Below are positions 32,634 to 42,517 of a stretch of 64,000 nt of DNA, piece by piece. A model generated the notes under the pieces. It made no database searches. It saw only the letters and a list, made by a program, of their open reading frames with translations, and was not told where the DNA came from. The DNA comes from a candidate division CSSED10-310 bacterium (GTDB taxonomy: Bacteria; CSSED10-310; JAFGJC01): NCBI GenBank assembly GCA_016927905.1, contig JAFGLW010000013.1:62001-126000 (forward strand). The letters run 5' to 3'. The number at the start of each line of letters is the position of its first letter. Positions within the stretch are counted from its first letter, which is position 1. The translations under genes were made by a program, and so were the position numbers.

Positions 32634-35600
32634 GATTGTTTTGTCAATCCGATTGCATACAGATGCAGGACACCATGATGATTTTGCGAGGAAATTCTGA
32701 GTTTTCGGATGGTCCCGGGATGTTCGAGAGAGAGTTCGGACAGAAAGACCAGGGAGTTGTACTCCATCCCGGAAATGATGGGCGGCCAATCAACCCGTGC
32801 CGGGATCCGTTTGACAATCCGCGGCACGGGGTGCGCCAGCTTCAATCGCGGATAGGGCAGCTCACACATCGCTTCGGCCGTTTGCCTGCCGATGATCAGC
32901 GGGTGGGTTTCGTCCTGGAGAGCTGTCGAGACGGTGATGGAACCGACGACAGTCTGGAATGGGATCATCTCAAAGATATCCGTCATGTTGGATATCAGAA
33001 CAATGGAACTGTACATCCCCTCCGATTGGACCGGCAAATCGATATCACTGCCGCCGCTCAGATGCACAGACCATGGCAGAATATCCATGTCCCCGGAATG
33101 AACCGATGCAAGAAGATCCCGATTTCCGGAGGATATGGGTTCGGGAAACGGTTCGATCCGTACATCTCCCAGATATACCCATCCGTTCTTGCGGAACATG
33201 CCCGGTCCATGCGGTGGAATTCCCGGTTCCACATTCCGGATCATCAACTCGAATGACCCGGTTCCCATGTCGAAGGGGATATCGACCGATATCCCGGTTT
33301 CACCCGGCCGGCTGAAGCGGCATGTCTGTTCGATCCGGCGGTAATTTTGGATCAGGCGAAGTCGGCAATCGTACGGGTTCTGGGGATCGCGTGAGTCGAT
33401 ACGAGCCACTGCGTTCAGTGGTTGTCCCTGGCGGATTGTATTCTGTGAAACACTGAAATTCGTTAAAACCTGTGATCCGAAATGAACTGGAAGCAATTGG
33501 GAGGCTCCGGCGACGGGAGCACGGTAAATAATCCGTCCCGGTCGCAACCGGATTTTATCGATGACTATGGCCGATTCGGCCGGTTCCGGCTGGCGTTCCA
33601 CGGCGAACTCGAGATCCCCTAAGTCATCCGGATTCCATGGGATCGAGTAGGATTCGAACCGGTCGGAGCGCATGCGGATCCGGAAGGGGGGTTCTTGCCC
33701 TCCGGTAACGATCAGGGTCGGCACGATGCCGTTCCGGGCGATACCGGCCGCGATGATCTCCAGGGAATGTCCTGTTTTCCGGAGCGGCATGGTGCGTCTG
33801 GCAGTCCCATCCCGACCCATTTGAATACCGGCGCGATAGGGCCAGTTGTCGACGACCGGGGAATCCCAGTCGTACGGTTCTTCCCAGTGGGTTTGGACCC
33901 GGTGTTTTGTGAATGTCGCATCTTCCACTTCCATCCATGCCGATGAACACCGGTCTTGTATCCACGGGAGAAAGCTGCAGATCGAAAGCAGAATCAGGAT
34001 GGCGGCGGGTGTGGCGGGATCCGGCGATGGTGCGGAAGATCTTCTCAGACCGGCTGCCACGACCAAGATGATGCTCATTCCCATGAGAATGGTTCCGTGA
34101 AGCCAGGTTGAAAAGTCCGGGCGGTCGAACGCGGGCAGGACGCCGAGTAAATCCTGTTGCAACATTCTTGAGAGCGCTTCCCATAGCCTGTCCGAACCGC
34201 CCGGCATGTTTATCTGCCATCGGGGGAAGCAGAACATCAGGACCGTAAATCCGATCGAGATCAGACAAAAACTGCGGAAAACGGACAGGAGAATACCCTT
34301 TCGTATGGTGTGAATTGCGTAAGCCAGGGGTACCGCCAGCATCGGCACCCACGCGACTGAAAATCGTCCTTTGGAGCAGATCCCGCCGATCAGTTCGGCA
34401 TAGGCGGCAATAATCAGGAAATAGGGCAGAACCGCGAAAGTCCATAGGATCACCGGGCAGACATCGGTCCGGTTCCGGAGCACAAACGGTACCAGGCCCA
34501 GCAGTGCGAAAACAAGGACCGGGCTGGCAGGCAGTATACCGTACTGGATATCCCACAGCTGCCCGAGGATTCCCCGTGTTATTCGGAGCAGATCCGTACC
34601 TGTGAGATCCTTGAACTGATAGCGAATCAGGGGGGATCCGTAGATGACCGTATTCACGATTCCCAGAAGAACGATCAGGATGAGGATCAGAAACAGCAAT
34701 CTGCTGAGTTTCCGGATGGGAATCCGGTTCATCAGGATGGTTGCGATCACCATGGGCAGGGTCAGAACAAGCAGGCGGGTTTTCAGCCACCCGGCGAGCA
34801 GGATACCGGCGAAAGCACCCGCGACATATCCCGGTTTGCTTAAAAGACGCCTGCACATCCACAGCGTCAGAACGCCCAGCAACGCACCCGGTACGGCGGT
34901 GTACAGTTTGTTTGTATACAATACGACCGGCAAGGAAAACATGATCAGAATCGTGGAAATGAATGCGCTTCGCACCGACGGGATGAAGGCGAGGACCATC
35001 TGGAATATGCCGAAGGCCAGAAGTGAAGACAGGATCATTATGGTGAAGACGGCTCCTTCGCGTCCGGCAATGCGATATCCCGGGATCAGCAATGCGGGAA
35101 GAAGCGAAGTCTGACGGGACATGAGTTGCCCGTTCACATAATTGTCCCACAACTGGGGAACCAGTCGTTCATTCATGAACTTGAGGGAATCTCCGTTCAG
35201 ATAATTGTTTTCAAGATTGATATCTTGGTCTTGGATCAGGCTGTGGGTCAGCAGCAGGAAATACGGCTCGTCGCCTTCCAGCGGCATCCGGTCCATCACC
35301 TGGAATCCGGCCGGCAGAACCGGTGTCATCACCAGAAGCGGCACGACCCATGCGCGAACCTTTTTCCGGCCGGGTATCCGGAGGGTTCCGGCTGCGTGGC
35401 CAACGAGCGAAACGGTTTTCACTGCTGTCAGAATGATTCCGATCACCGGCAGAAGCTGCTGCAGCAAGATGATCCGATGCGTCAGGCAGGCACAGCAGAG
35501 GAAAACCGGCAGCAGGAAGTATGAAGCAGCATCATAACCGGTTGCCTGTTTTCCTGAAGCCAGTAAATAGATCAGGTGTGATAATGAAAACGACAGATAG

Positions 35601-35797
35601 ATCAGGGGGATATGAACGACCAGAAGCCGCTGGATCGTTTTATCCGTCAGTGGATCCAGGCATCGCGAAATAGCCAGAAGATAGGATAACAGGGCAATCG
35701 CGAGGAAACAGAAACGGAGAATCGACATAAAGCGATGCCCTGATTTCGAAAGGGACCTCGGGGAATACCGAAACGAAACGGTGTTCATGATGTTCAT
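32630..35797 (-). CDS. GT-C membrane glycosyltransferase with beta-rich tail
   Basis: 1055 residues; start ATG overlaps the upstream stop (ATGA). About 12 membrane helices within residues 20-600. PLEGDEPYFLLLTHSLIQD mirrors the paralogue's GDEPHYLLMTHSLIHD, including the Asp-Glu pair and the spacing to the following D-x-N-L. Residues about 610-1055 form two or three beta domains (EIIAAGIARNGIVPTLIVTG; FSVSQNTIRQGQPLNAVARI) rather than the TPR tail of its twin. Function inferred as lipid-linked sugar transferase. Coupled to the IMPase-like gene upstream. Confidence 0.8.
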   Translation of the reverse strand: MNIMNTVSFRYSPRSLSKSGHRFMSILRFCFLAIALLSYLLAISRCLDPLTDKTIQRLLVVHIPLIYLSFSLSHLIYLLASGKQATGYDAASYFLLPVFLCCACLTHRIILLQQLLPVIGIILTAVKTVSLVGHAAGTLRIPGRKKVRAWVVPLLVMTPVLPAGFQVMDRMPLEGDEPYFLLLTHSLIQDQDINLENNYLNGDSLKFMNERLVPQLWDNYVNGQLMSRQTSLLPALLIPGYRIAGREGAVFTIMILSSLLAFGIFQMVLAFIPSVRSAFISTILIMFSLPVVLYTNKLYTAVPGALLGVLTLWMCRRLLSKPGYVAGAFAGILLAGWLKTRLLVLTLPMVIATILMNRIPIRKLSRLLFLILILIVLLGIVNTVIYGSPLIRYQFKDLTGTDLLRITRGILGQLWDIQYGILPASPVLVFALLGLVPFVLRNRTDVCPVILWTFAVLPYFLIIAAYAELIGGICSKGRFSVAWVPMLAVPLAYAIHTIRKGILLSVFRSFCLISIGFTVLMFCFPRWQINMPGGSDRLWEALSRMLQQDLLGVLPAFDRPDFSTWLHGTILMGMSIILVVAAGLRRSSAPSPDPATPAAILILLSICSFLPWIQDRCSSAWMEVEDATFTKHRVQTHWEEPYDWDSPVVDNWPYRAGIQMGRDGTARRTMPLRKTGHSLEIIAAGIARNGIVPTLIVTGGQEPPFRIRMRSDRFESYSIPWNPDDLGDLEFAVERQPEPAESAIVIDKIRLRPGRIIYRAPVAGASQLLPVHFGSQVLTNFSVSQNTIRQGQPLNAVARIDSRDPQNPYDCRLRLIQNYRRIEQTCRFSRPGETGISVDIPFDMGTGSFELMIRNVEPGIPPHGPGMFRKNGWVYLGDVRIEPFPEPISSGNRDLLASVHSGDMDILPWSVHLSGGSDIDLPVQSEGMYSSIVLISNMTDIFEMIPFQTVVGSITVSTALQDETHPLIIGRQTAEAMCELPYPRLKLAHPVPRIVKRIPARVDWPPIISGMEYNSLVFLSELSLEHPGTIRKLRISSQNHHGVLHLYAIGLTKQS

Positions 35798-36642
35798 TCA
35801 ACCAGCCAGTTCGGCAGATTTTTCCATTTTCGGGAAAGCAGTTCCCGCATGCTGTCGTGAATGAGCCGGTTGGTTGCCAGGATATCGGGATTGAAAACGG
35901 TATAACGTCCGCCGTCAAACCGGCTCACCCGCCCTCCCGCTTCATGAACCATCAGGATGCCGGCGGCTGTATCCCATGGTTTCAACCATCGCTCCCAGAA
36001 TCCATCCAGCCTGCCTGCGGCAACATATGCAAGATCCAGTGCGGCCGCTCCGAACCGTCTCACTCCCTGGGTTCGCAGGCGGAAAACACAGAATTCGACG
36101 AGGTTGTTCTGCCTGAGTTCTCTGACCCGGTATGGAAATCCGGTGGCGATCAGCGACCGTTCCAGATCCTCCGTTTCCGATACCCGGCAGCGAGATCCGT
36201 TGAGAAATGTACCCTGATCCGACCGGGCGGAGAACATTTCGTTGCGGATGGGATCGAAAATCAATCCCAGCAGCGGTGTATCCCGTTCATACAGGGCGAT
36301 TGATATACAGAAATGAGGGAATCCGTGAGCGAAATTGGTCGTTCCGTCCAAAGGATCAACGATCCAGATTAAATCCTGCGGTTCGGGTATTCCATCCGGC
36401 CCGGCTTCTGCAGCCTCTTCCGACAGAACGGGTATTTCGGGTGTCAGGCGGGCCAGGGAGTCGATGATCAGGTTCTCGGAAGCCAAGTCGGCTTCGGTGA
36501 CCATGTTGTATCGGGCTTTGAACCCGATCCGAATCGGTTGTTTGAAATAGTGAAGCAGCAGATTGCCTGCTTTTCGACAGACCGATTCGCCGTACCCGCA
36601 CAGCTCGGGGATATCGGGGCGGCGGGGTGTTGGTGTCTTCAA
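35794..36642 (-). CDS. Inositol-monophosphatase-family phosphatase
   Basis: 282 residues with all metal-binding motifs: EADLASE, LSEEAAEAG, IVDPLDGTTNFAHGFPHF and WLKPWDTAAGILMVHEAGG. The family removes phosphate from inositol-1-phosphate, sugar phosphates or adenosine bisphosphate (SuhB, HisN and CysQ relatives). It is closest in appearance to SuhB/IMPase. Overlaps the RelA/SpoT gene upstream and the GT-C gene downstream by four bases each, so one operon. Exact substrate unresolved. Confidence 0.9.
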   Translation of the reverse strand: MKTPTPRRPDIPELCGYGESVCRKAGNLLLHYFKQPIRIGFKARYNMVTEADLASENLIIDSLARLTPEIPVLSEEAAEAGPDGIPEPQDLIWIVDPLDGTTNFAHGFPHFCISIALYERDTPLLGLIFDPIRNEMFSARSDQGTFLNGSRCRVSETEDLERSLIATGFPYRVRELRQNNLVEFCVFRLRTQGVRRFGAAALDLAYVAAGRLDGFWERWLKPWDTAAGILMVHEAGGRVSRFDGGRYTVFNPDILATNRLIHDSMRELLSRKWKNLPNWLVE

Positions 36643-38765
36643 TGGCGCAGGGTTTTCTGAACACCCTTGATCTTCTGGATCAACTTCGTTGTCAGATTCG
36701 CCTGCTCGGTGTTCAATGTTTCCAGATCGATCTCGATCGAATATCCTTCCGGCGAAGTGTTGACACAGAATTTTGACAAAGAGTGCCGTCTCTCAGACAG
36801 GAGAGTCAGGATTTTAAGCAGGATGCTCTGCCTGTTTTCTGTTTTGACCTGCAGATGCATAATGTGTTTCTGTTCGGTTTCCAGGTTCCAGCTGAGCTGC
36901 AGGAGTTGATCTTTGCCGAGTTTGTGTTTTTTGAGAATGTCACAGGCGGACCGGTGCACCGAAACACCGTGCTGTTTTGAGAGTATTCCGACGATATCGT
37001 CTCCGGGCAGTGGATTGCAGCATCTGGATAGCTTGATATGCACATCATCGATAGAGCGGATCTGGTAAACCCGTCCTTTGTTTTCTTTGAGGAACCTGGG
37101 GAGAAACAAAGAGAGTTTGGAATCGTCTTTTTTGAGCGCTTTTTTGTAGTCCTTGATGGAGGCGAACTGGCTGATGATTTCCCTCGTGGAGATGATTCCC
37201 CTGCCGATTTTGGAATAGAAGTCTTCGAGTTCGAGCGAGCCCGACCGCTCCAGGTATTCCCTGAATTCTGGTCTGTTAACGAAATCTTCCAGTTTCACTC
37301 CGATCAACTGCAGATCCGCAGCCAGCATTTTGTGCCCGAAATCACAACTCCATTTCCGTTTCTGCACATCCAGCCAATTGCGGATTGCGGTCCGGGCGCG
37401 GGGTGTTTTCACACGGCTCAACCACTCGGATTTGGGGTGGCTTTTAGTCGATGTGATGATTCTGACCATGGACCCGTCGCGAAGTTCGTCATAGATATCC
37501 GCGGGTTGCCCGTCGATGAACGCCGATTCGCATTGCTGCCCGATGTCGGTGTGAATCCGATAGGCGAAATCCAGCACGATGGCATTGGGCGGGAAACTCC
37601 AGTAATCGCCCCGGGGAGTGCATACCGATATCCGGTCGTCTTCTGCGGCATCCCGGATGCTCCGGATAAAGCGGCGGGAGTCCGTTTCGTCTGTAACCAG
37701 GTCTTTCAGTGTATCAATCCAGGTTTGAAAGCCGGCTGTCTGCCTGTCGTCGACCTTGGCGAGAATCCCGAACCGAGCGATCCGGTTCATCATCTTCGTT
37801 CTGATACGGATGCTGTAAATATTCTCATTGAAGAGTATTTTGGTGTGCAGGGCCTGGTAGCCGTTGGACCGGGGTACGGCGATAAAATCACGAATCATGC
37901 TGCTGGACAACGGCGTGAATTTCTCGTGGATCACGCCGAGTGTGAGGTAGCAATCGCTGGGGTTCTCGGTGCTGATATTCATTTCCAGGGTTTTGGGCTG
38001 CAGCTTGCGTGTCGATCGGATATAGAGGCGGTACGGAGTCAGATAGACATTGACGATGTCGTTGGGAATCTTCGCTGCATCGAGATGCTGTTTCATATTC
38101 CGGGTCAACTGCTCCACATCCGATTTCAGAAACCGCTTGCTGATGGCCAGCCTCTGGCTGTATTTCATGTATTGCCGCGGTTTCAGGTATTTGAAACAGA
38201 GATCTTCCATTTCGGTCCGGATGACCGACAATCCCAGACGGTTGGCAAATGGCGTATAAATGGCCAGTGTTTCACTGGCAATGGCTTTCTGTCTGTCGCG
38301 GCTGAGGTGTTCCAGGCTGCTGAGATTATCCCAGCGGTCGGCCAGTTTGATCAGGATCACTCGGAGGTCCTGTGTGGTGCCCAGGATGATTTTCCGCATC
38401 GATTCGATTTCGGCTTCTTTCTGATCGTGCAGCCGGGACAGGGCTTCTGTTTTGATCTTTGTCACGGATTCAACCAAAGATGCTACGGTGGGACCGAGAG
38501 CTTCCCGTATCATATCCGAATTCAGGTAGGTATCCTCGACGGTATCGTGCAGCAGAGCGGCGCAGATGACTTCCCAGTCAAGCTCCAGCTCGGCCAGAAA
38601 ACACGCTGCAGACAGGGGGTGAACGATATACGGCTTCTTGGATCTGCGTTTCTGGCCTTCGTGAGCGGTCTGAGCCATTTCATAGGCTTTTTGAATATTG
38701 GCAGCGCCTTCCGGTTCGCCGCTGTATTGAAGGTATTTTTCTATCAGTTGCTGGATTGTCGCCAT
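36639..38765 (-). CDS. RelA/SpoT homologue with degenerate synthetase domain
   Basis: 708 residues in the classical HD - synthetase - TGS - helical/zinc - ACT order. The hydrolase is intact: H49, H73-D74, E77-D78 (LLHDTVEDT), D143 and N147 (KLADRWDN). In the synthetase D293 remains (RDFIAVPRSNGYQALHT), but the invariant E of E-x-Q-I-R is Ser318 (YSIRIRT), the Q is Arg320, AE-x-G is ARFG, and the R-x-K-x-x-Y-S-I segment is not recognisable. Prediction: (p)ppGpp hydrolase and sensor with little or no synthesis, so a separate synthetase should exist. TGS (CTPRGDYWSFP) and C-terminal ACT domains are present. Confidence 0.92.
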   Translation of the reverse strand: MATIQQLIEKYLQYSGEPEGAANIQKAYEMAQTAHEGQKRRSKKPYIVHPLSAACFLAELELDWEVICAALLHDTVEDTYLNSDMIREALGPTVASLVESVTKIKTEALSRLHDQKEAEIESMRKIILGTTQDLRVILIKLADRWDNLSSLEHLSRDRQKAIASETLAIYTPFANRLGLSVIRTEMEDLCFKYLKPRQYMKYSQRLAISKRFLKSDVEQLTRNMKQHLDAAKIPNDIVNVYLTPYRLYIRSTRKLQPKTLEMNISTENPSDCYLTLGVIHEKFTPLSSSMIRDFIAVPRSNGYQALHTKILFNENIYSIRIRTKMMNRIARFGILAKVDDRQTAGFQTWIDTLKDLVTDETDSRRFIRSIRDAAEDDRISVCTPRGDYWSFPPNAIVLDFAYRIHTDIGQQCESAFIDGQPADIYDELRDGSMVRIITSTKSHPKSEWLSRVKTPRARTAIRNWLDVQKRKWSCDFGHKMLAADLQLIGVKLEDFVNRPEFREYLERSGSLELEDFYSKIGRGIISTREIISQFASIKDYKKALKKDDSKLSLFLPRFLKENKGRVYQIRSIDDVHIKLSRCCNPLPGDDIVGILSKQHGVSVHRSACDILKKHKLGKDQLLQLSWNLETEQKHIMHLQVKTENRQSILLKILTLLSERRHSLSKFCVNTSPEGYSIEIDLETLNTEQANLTTKLIQKIKGVQKTLRH

Positions 38766-38789
38766 CTCACTATGCTTCCACCGGTCATT

Positions 38790-38818
38790 AGCATAGATAT
38801 AAAGGTGATTTTACGCAA
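38790..38818 (-). promoter_or_regulatory. Probable promoter of the RelA/SpoT gene
   Basis: Leftward TTGCGT (38818-38813), 17 bases, TATGCT (38795-38790); predicted transcript start about 20 bases before the ATG at 38765. It would drive the RelA/SpoT - IMPase - GT-C - GT-C operon. Confidence 0.5.
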
Positions 38819-38858
38819 ACGGGTAGTGGAATTGACGGTGTTTTTTTCGATGCGCCTT

Positions 38859-39992
38859 TCAATCCCGCCCTGAAAAGACCCGGTCGTAGAATTCCTGGAT
38901 CTTTTCGACATGCTGCTGAATGGAGTAATTCCGGACGATTCGCTGATGTGCCTGAGCAGCCAGGGATATTCGCCTCTGTGGATTCGCCAGGAGATCTTCG
39001 ATGGCGGTCGCCAGCGCCTCGGGATTTCCAGGCGGTACCAGTACGCCCGTATCCGGAGAGGAGATGATTTCCGGGATTCCGCCGACAACTGTGGCGACGA
39101 TCGGTGTCCCCGCGGCCATCGCCTCGATTAGAACCCTCCCGAACGCTTCCTCGCGGGAAGGCGTCACCAGCAGGTCGAGATCTTTCATTATATTGGGGAT
39201 GTCTTTCCTGAAACCGGTGAAAATAACATGTTCCAGCACATTCAATTCTCCCGCCAGAGATTTCATTTTTTCCAGATGTCCCTTGGGACTGTCCGGACCG
39301 ACAATCACCGCTTTCACCGGAACTTTTCTCTGAACGAGATTCGCCATCGCCATCAGAATGTCGGTGACACCCTTGTGTTCACTGACCAGACCGATCATTC
39401 CGATCAGATATTCGCCGTCGCTGATATCCAGTTCATTCCGGAAGAGATTTTTCTGCAGATCGATGAATTTGTCCAGATTAACGCCGTTGGGAATGACGGT
39501 TATTCTCTGCTGGAGATCCGGGAAAGCCCGGAAAATTTCTCTTCTCGATTCGGAAACGGTAATGATGTAATCCGCCTTATGCAGTCGGTACATCTTGATT
39601 TTGCGCGGCGGAAGCCGAGTTGAACTTCTGGAGCATCGGAAATGGCAGATCGCCGGCTGACCCAGTCGTCTGGAGGCGTAGTAGATGTAGGGAAATGTCC
39701 AGAATTCATTCGAATGCCAGAGATCAATTTTTTCTTCGCGTCCCAGCTCGGTCAGATTGTAAACCGCCTGGGGGATCAGCGGCCAGTGCTTGACTTTCCG
39801 CCAGTTTCCAAAACGGATGATCCGGACCTCGATATCGTGTTCCTTCAGCAGATCGGTCAGGTCTCCTTCCATGGGGCATACCACCAGCGGGCGATATTTG
39901 TTTCGGTCCAGGTGCAGAAGAAGCTCGCTCAGGCTGATCCTGGCTCCCAGCAGATGAACGGAAGGCGTAATATAACAGATTGTCCGGATCAT
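38859..39992 (-). CDS. GT4-type glycosyltransferase
   Basis: 377 residues, GT-B fold. N-terminal half has GARISLSELLLHLD; the central loop has VIPNGVNLDKF, and the donor half has GLVSEHKGVTDILMAM and the E-x7-E motif EEAFGRVLIEAMAAGTPIVAT. Typical of single-domain hexosyltransferases for lipopolysaccharide, capsule or glycolipids. Stands alone between relA/spoT and hppA on the same strand, with gaps near 90 bases on each side. Confidence 0.9.
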   Translation of the reverse strand: MIRTICYITPSVHLLGARISLSELLLHLDRNKYRPLVVCPMEGDLTDLLKEHDIEVRIIRFGNWRKVKHWPLIPQAVYNLTELGREEKIDLWHSNEFWTFPYIYYASRRLGQPAICHFRCSRSSTRLPPRKIKMYRLHKADYIITVSESRREIFRAFPDLQQRITVIPNGVNLDKFIDLQKNLFRNELDISDGEYLIGMIGLVSEHKGVTDILMAMANLVQRKVPVKAVIVGPDSPKGHLEKMKSLAGELNVLEHVIFTGFRKDIPNIMKDLDLLVTPSREEAFGRVLIEAMAAGTPIVATVVGGIPEIISSPDTGVLVPPGNPEALATAIEDLLANPQRRISLAAQAHQRIVRNYSIQQHVEKIQEFYDRVFSGRD

Positions 39993-40077
39993 AGGCCGAT
40001 CCTGCTGAGGGGTTGAATTCGGACCGTACGGTACATGTTCCGGCAGTGATTCCGAAAGAATTGTTTCCCTGATTCCA

Positions 40078-42405
40078 CTACAGAAGCGGCGCGAGCACGA
40101 GAGCGACGACGGACATCAGCTTGATCAGGATATTCATGGACGGTCCGGATGTATCTTTGAAGGGATCACCGACCGTATCTCCTACAACGGCGGCATGATG
40201 CGCTTCCGATCCCTTGCCACCTAAATTTCCCTGTTCGATCCATTTCTTGGCATTGTCCCATGCTCCGCCACTGTTGGCCATCATCAAGGCCAGCAGGACA
40301 CCTGTAACGGTCGCTCCGGCAAGCGTCCCGCCCAGGGCTTCCGGACCCAGTATCAAACCGACCAGAACGGGAGCTGCGACCGCCGTGATTCCCGGGACGA
40401 TCATTTCGCGGATTGCCGCCTGGGTGGATATGTCCACGCACCGGGCCGAATCCGGTTTGGCCGTCCCTTCCATCAGTCCCGGGATTTCCTTGAATTGACG
40501 GCGGATTTCACGAATCATCTCAAAGGCGGCTTTCCCGACGGATGTCATGGTTTTGGAGGCCAGGAAGAACGGCAGAATCCCGCCGATCAGCAGTCCGATA
40601 ACCACACCGGGATGCATGATATCAATGGAGAAATCAGGGATTTTTAATGTGACGGCCTGGGTATAGGCACTGAAAAGAGCCAGGGCGGTCAGGGCGGCGG
40701 AACCGATGGCAAATCCCTTGCCGATTGCGGCTGTGGTATTTCCCAGGGAATCGAGACGGTCCGTAATGCCTCGAACATCGCTGCCCAGCCCCGCCATTTC
40801 GGCAATACCCCCGGCATTGTCGGCCACAGGACCGTAAGCATCCACGCTCATGGTTATTCCGGTAGTGGCCAGCATGCCCACTGCGGCAATGCCGATCCCG
40901 TAAAGACCGCCAAGTCTGTATGACAGGAAAATGGCCAGGCAGATCGTCAAGACGGGGATAGCCACCGATTCCATTCCAACGGCCAACCCGGTGATGATAT
41001 TGGTGGCTGAACCGGTTTCAGAGCTTTTGGCGATGGTCTGAATCGGTTTCCCGGAAGTGTAGTATTCCGTCACCAGTCCGATCAGGATTCCGCAGATACA
41101 CCCGAACAGCATGGCCAGCCAGATACGTAGCCCCTCAACGAAATCAAACACGATCAGAGCTGCTATAAGTGAACCCAGCGCCATGATCGCGGCGGCGACA
41201 TAAGTAGTTAATCTCAGCACGGCTGCAGGATTCTTCCCGGAAAACAGCTTGATCGATCCGAATCCGAGCATTGATCCCACCAGCCCGATCATGGCCACGA
41301 GCAGCGGATAAACCATGTGCTGAAAAACTCCCGTTGCAAAACTGGAGCCGATCGCTATGGTGGCGACAATGGATCCAACATAGGATTCAAAAATATCCGC
41401 CCCCATTCCGGCCACATCGCCCACATTATCCCCGACATTATCCGCGATCACTCCGGGATTCCTGGGGTCGTCTTCAGGTATTCCCGCTTCCAGTTTTCCC
41501 ACCAGATCGGCACCCACATCGGCCGATTTCGTATAGATGCCTCCCCCGACACGGGCAAACAGAGCAATCGAGCTGGCGCCCATTGCGAATCCGCTGATAT
41601 GTTGCGCCATCTGAGGCGATCCGAAAAAGAAAAACACGATCCCCACACCCAGAAGACCCAGTGAAGCAACGGCCAAACCCATGACTTCACCCCCGGTGAA
41701 AGCAACAAACAGCGCCTTCTCCAATCCCTTCGATCGGGCAGCTTCGGCTGTCTTCACATTCGCCCGGGTGGCCGCTTCCATACCCATGAATCCGGCGGCC
41801 ATCGAACAAAGCGCTCCGCCCAGAAATGCCAGGCCGGTTCGCCAGTCGATGAACAGGATCAGCAGAACGAAGACCACCAGGATGAATCGGATCAGGTAAT
41901 GATACTGGCGTCTCAGAAAAACCATCGCTCCGTTGTGGATCGCCCCTGCCAGTTCCTTCATCAAGTCAGTGCCGCTGGGAAGCCTGCGGATGAACAAATA
42001 AAGAATCCACGCCAGAATCAGCCCGACCAGACCCAGCAGTGGCGCATAGTCGACGATCGAATAACCGGATATCACGTACAGCATCGGATCGCTGAAATTC
42101 TGTTCCCGGTCCCGGATGGACAAGGTCACGGTGTATCCACCCGATTTTTCATAACCGTGAACGGGACCAGGCGACTGCGATTCATGCCCGTCGCCGAATT
42201 CCCAGATATAATCAAGCGGTTCTTTCAGATTTTCTCGGAGTGTTTCGGGATCGATTTCGACACTGAACTGAAAACTGCCGTCCGGAAGCTTCATCTTCTC
42301 GATGGACGATTTGAACTCCATGGGACTCCCGTCTTGACCACCTGAACAGCCCCCCAGAAACAGCATCACTCCGATTGAAACCAGAAAAATGGAATTGTTT
42401 TTCAC
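40078..42405 (-). CDS. hppA: Membrane pyrophosphatase with lipoprotein signal and PKD domain
   Basis: 775 residues from GTG 42405, chosen because AAGGAG lies 9 bases upstream and the protein then opens with a lipoprotein signal (lipobox LGGC, C20). Residues 30-100 form a PKD-like domain (WEFGDG 68-73, [13 protein letters not shown]). From 121 on it is a complete ion-pumping pyrophosphatase with about 16 helices: [30 protein letters not shown] and [10 protein letters not shown]. Ala in GNTTAA marks the K+-dependent class, which includes Na+ and H+ pumps. It splits PPi and exports Na+ or H+. N-termini of this family lie outside the membrane, so lipidation is topologically sensible. Confidence 0.93.
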   Translation of the reverse strand: MKNNSIFLVSIGVMLFLGGCSGGQDGSPMEFKSSIEKMKLPDGSFQFSVEIDPETLRENLKEPLDYIWEFGDGHESQSPGPVHGYEKSGGYTVTLSIRDREQNFSDPMLYVISGYSIVDYAPLLGLVGLILAWILYLFIRRLPSGTDLMKELAGAIHNGAMVFLRRQYHYLIRFILVVFVLLILFIDWRTGLAFLGGALCSMAAGFMGMEAATRANVKTAEAARSKGLEKALFVAFTGGEVMGLAVASLGLLGVGIVFFFFGSPQMAQHISGFAMGASSIALFARVGGGIYTKSADVGADLVGKLEAGIPEDDPRNPGVIADNVGDNVGDVAGMGADIFESYVGSIVATIAIGSSFATGVFQHMVYPLLVAMIGLVGSMLGFGSIKLFSGKNPAAVLRLTTYVAAAIMALGSLIAALIVFDFVEGLRIWLAMLFGCICGILIGLVTEYYTSGKPIQTIAKSSETGSATNIITGLAVGMESVAIPVLTICLAIFLSYRLGGLYGIGIAAVGMLATTGITMSVDAYGPVADNAGGIAEMAGLGSDVRGITDRLDSLGNTTAAIGKGFAIGSAALTALALFSAYTQAVTLKIPDFSIDIMHPGVVIGLLIGGILPFFLASKTMTSVGKAAFEMIREIRRQFKEIPGLMEGTAKPDSARCVDISTQAAIREMIVPGITAVAAPVLVGLILGPEALGGTLAGATVTGVLLALMMANSGGAWDNAKKWIEQGNLGGKGSEAHHAAVVGDTVGDPFKDTSGPSMNILIKLMSVVALVLAPLL

Positions 42406-42430
42406 AATGATGATCTCCTTGAACATCGTT

Positions 42431-42460
42431 ACAATACAGAGAAAAAAGCTTTTCATGCAA
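42431..42460 (-). promoter_or_regulatory. Possible hppA promoter
   Basis: Leftward TTGCAT (42460-42455), 18 bases, TATTGT (42436-42431), about 26 bases before the GTG start. If used, it excludes the longer in-frame start at 42456. Confidence 0.4.
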
Positions 42461-42517
42461 TGTTCACTCGGTTCCCTGGTACAAGTCGAGGCACACTAGC
42501 ATTCAAAGGGTTCCCGG

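Noticed and set aside
33645-33670. GGATTCGAACC, resembling the T-arm of a leftward tRNA
   Set aside because: No acceptor, D or anticodon stems can be built; it is coding sequence (RFESYSIPW) of the GT-C gene.
33624-35150. 508-residue frame inside the 1055-residue GT-C gene on the same strand
   Set aside because: Overlaps a gene with membrane helices and motifs in another frame; its own product is Arg/Pro/Gly-rich and featureless.
37038-38873. 611-residue open frame opposite the RelA/SpoT gene
   Set aside because: Exact antisense shadow of a well-supported gene; composition is low-complexity by-product of its codons and no family is recognisable.
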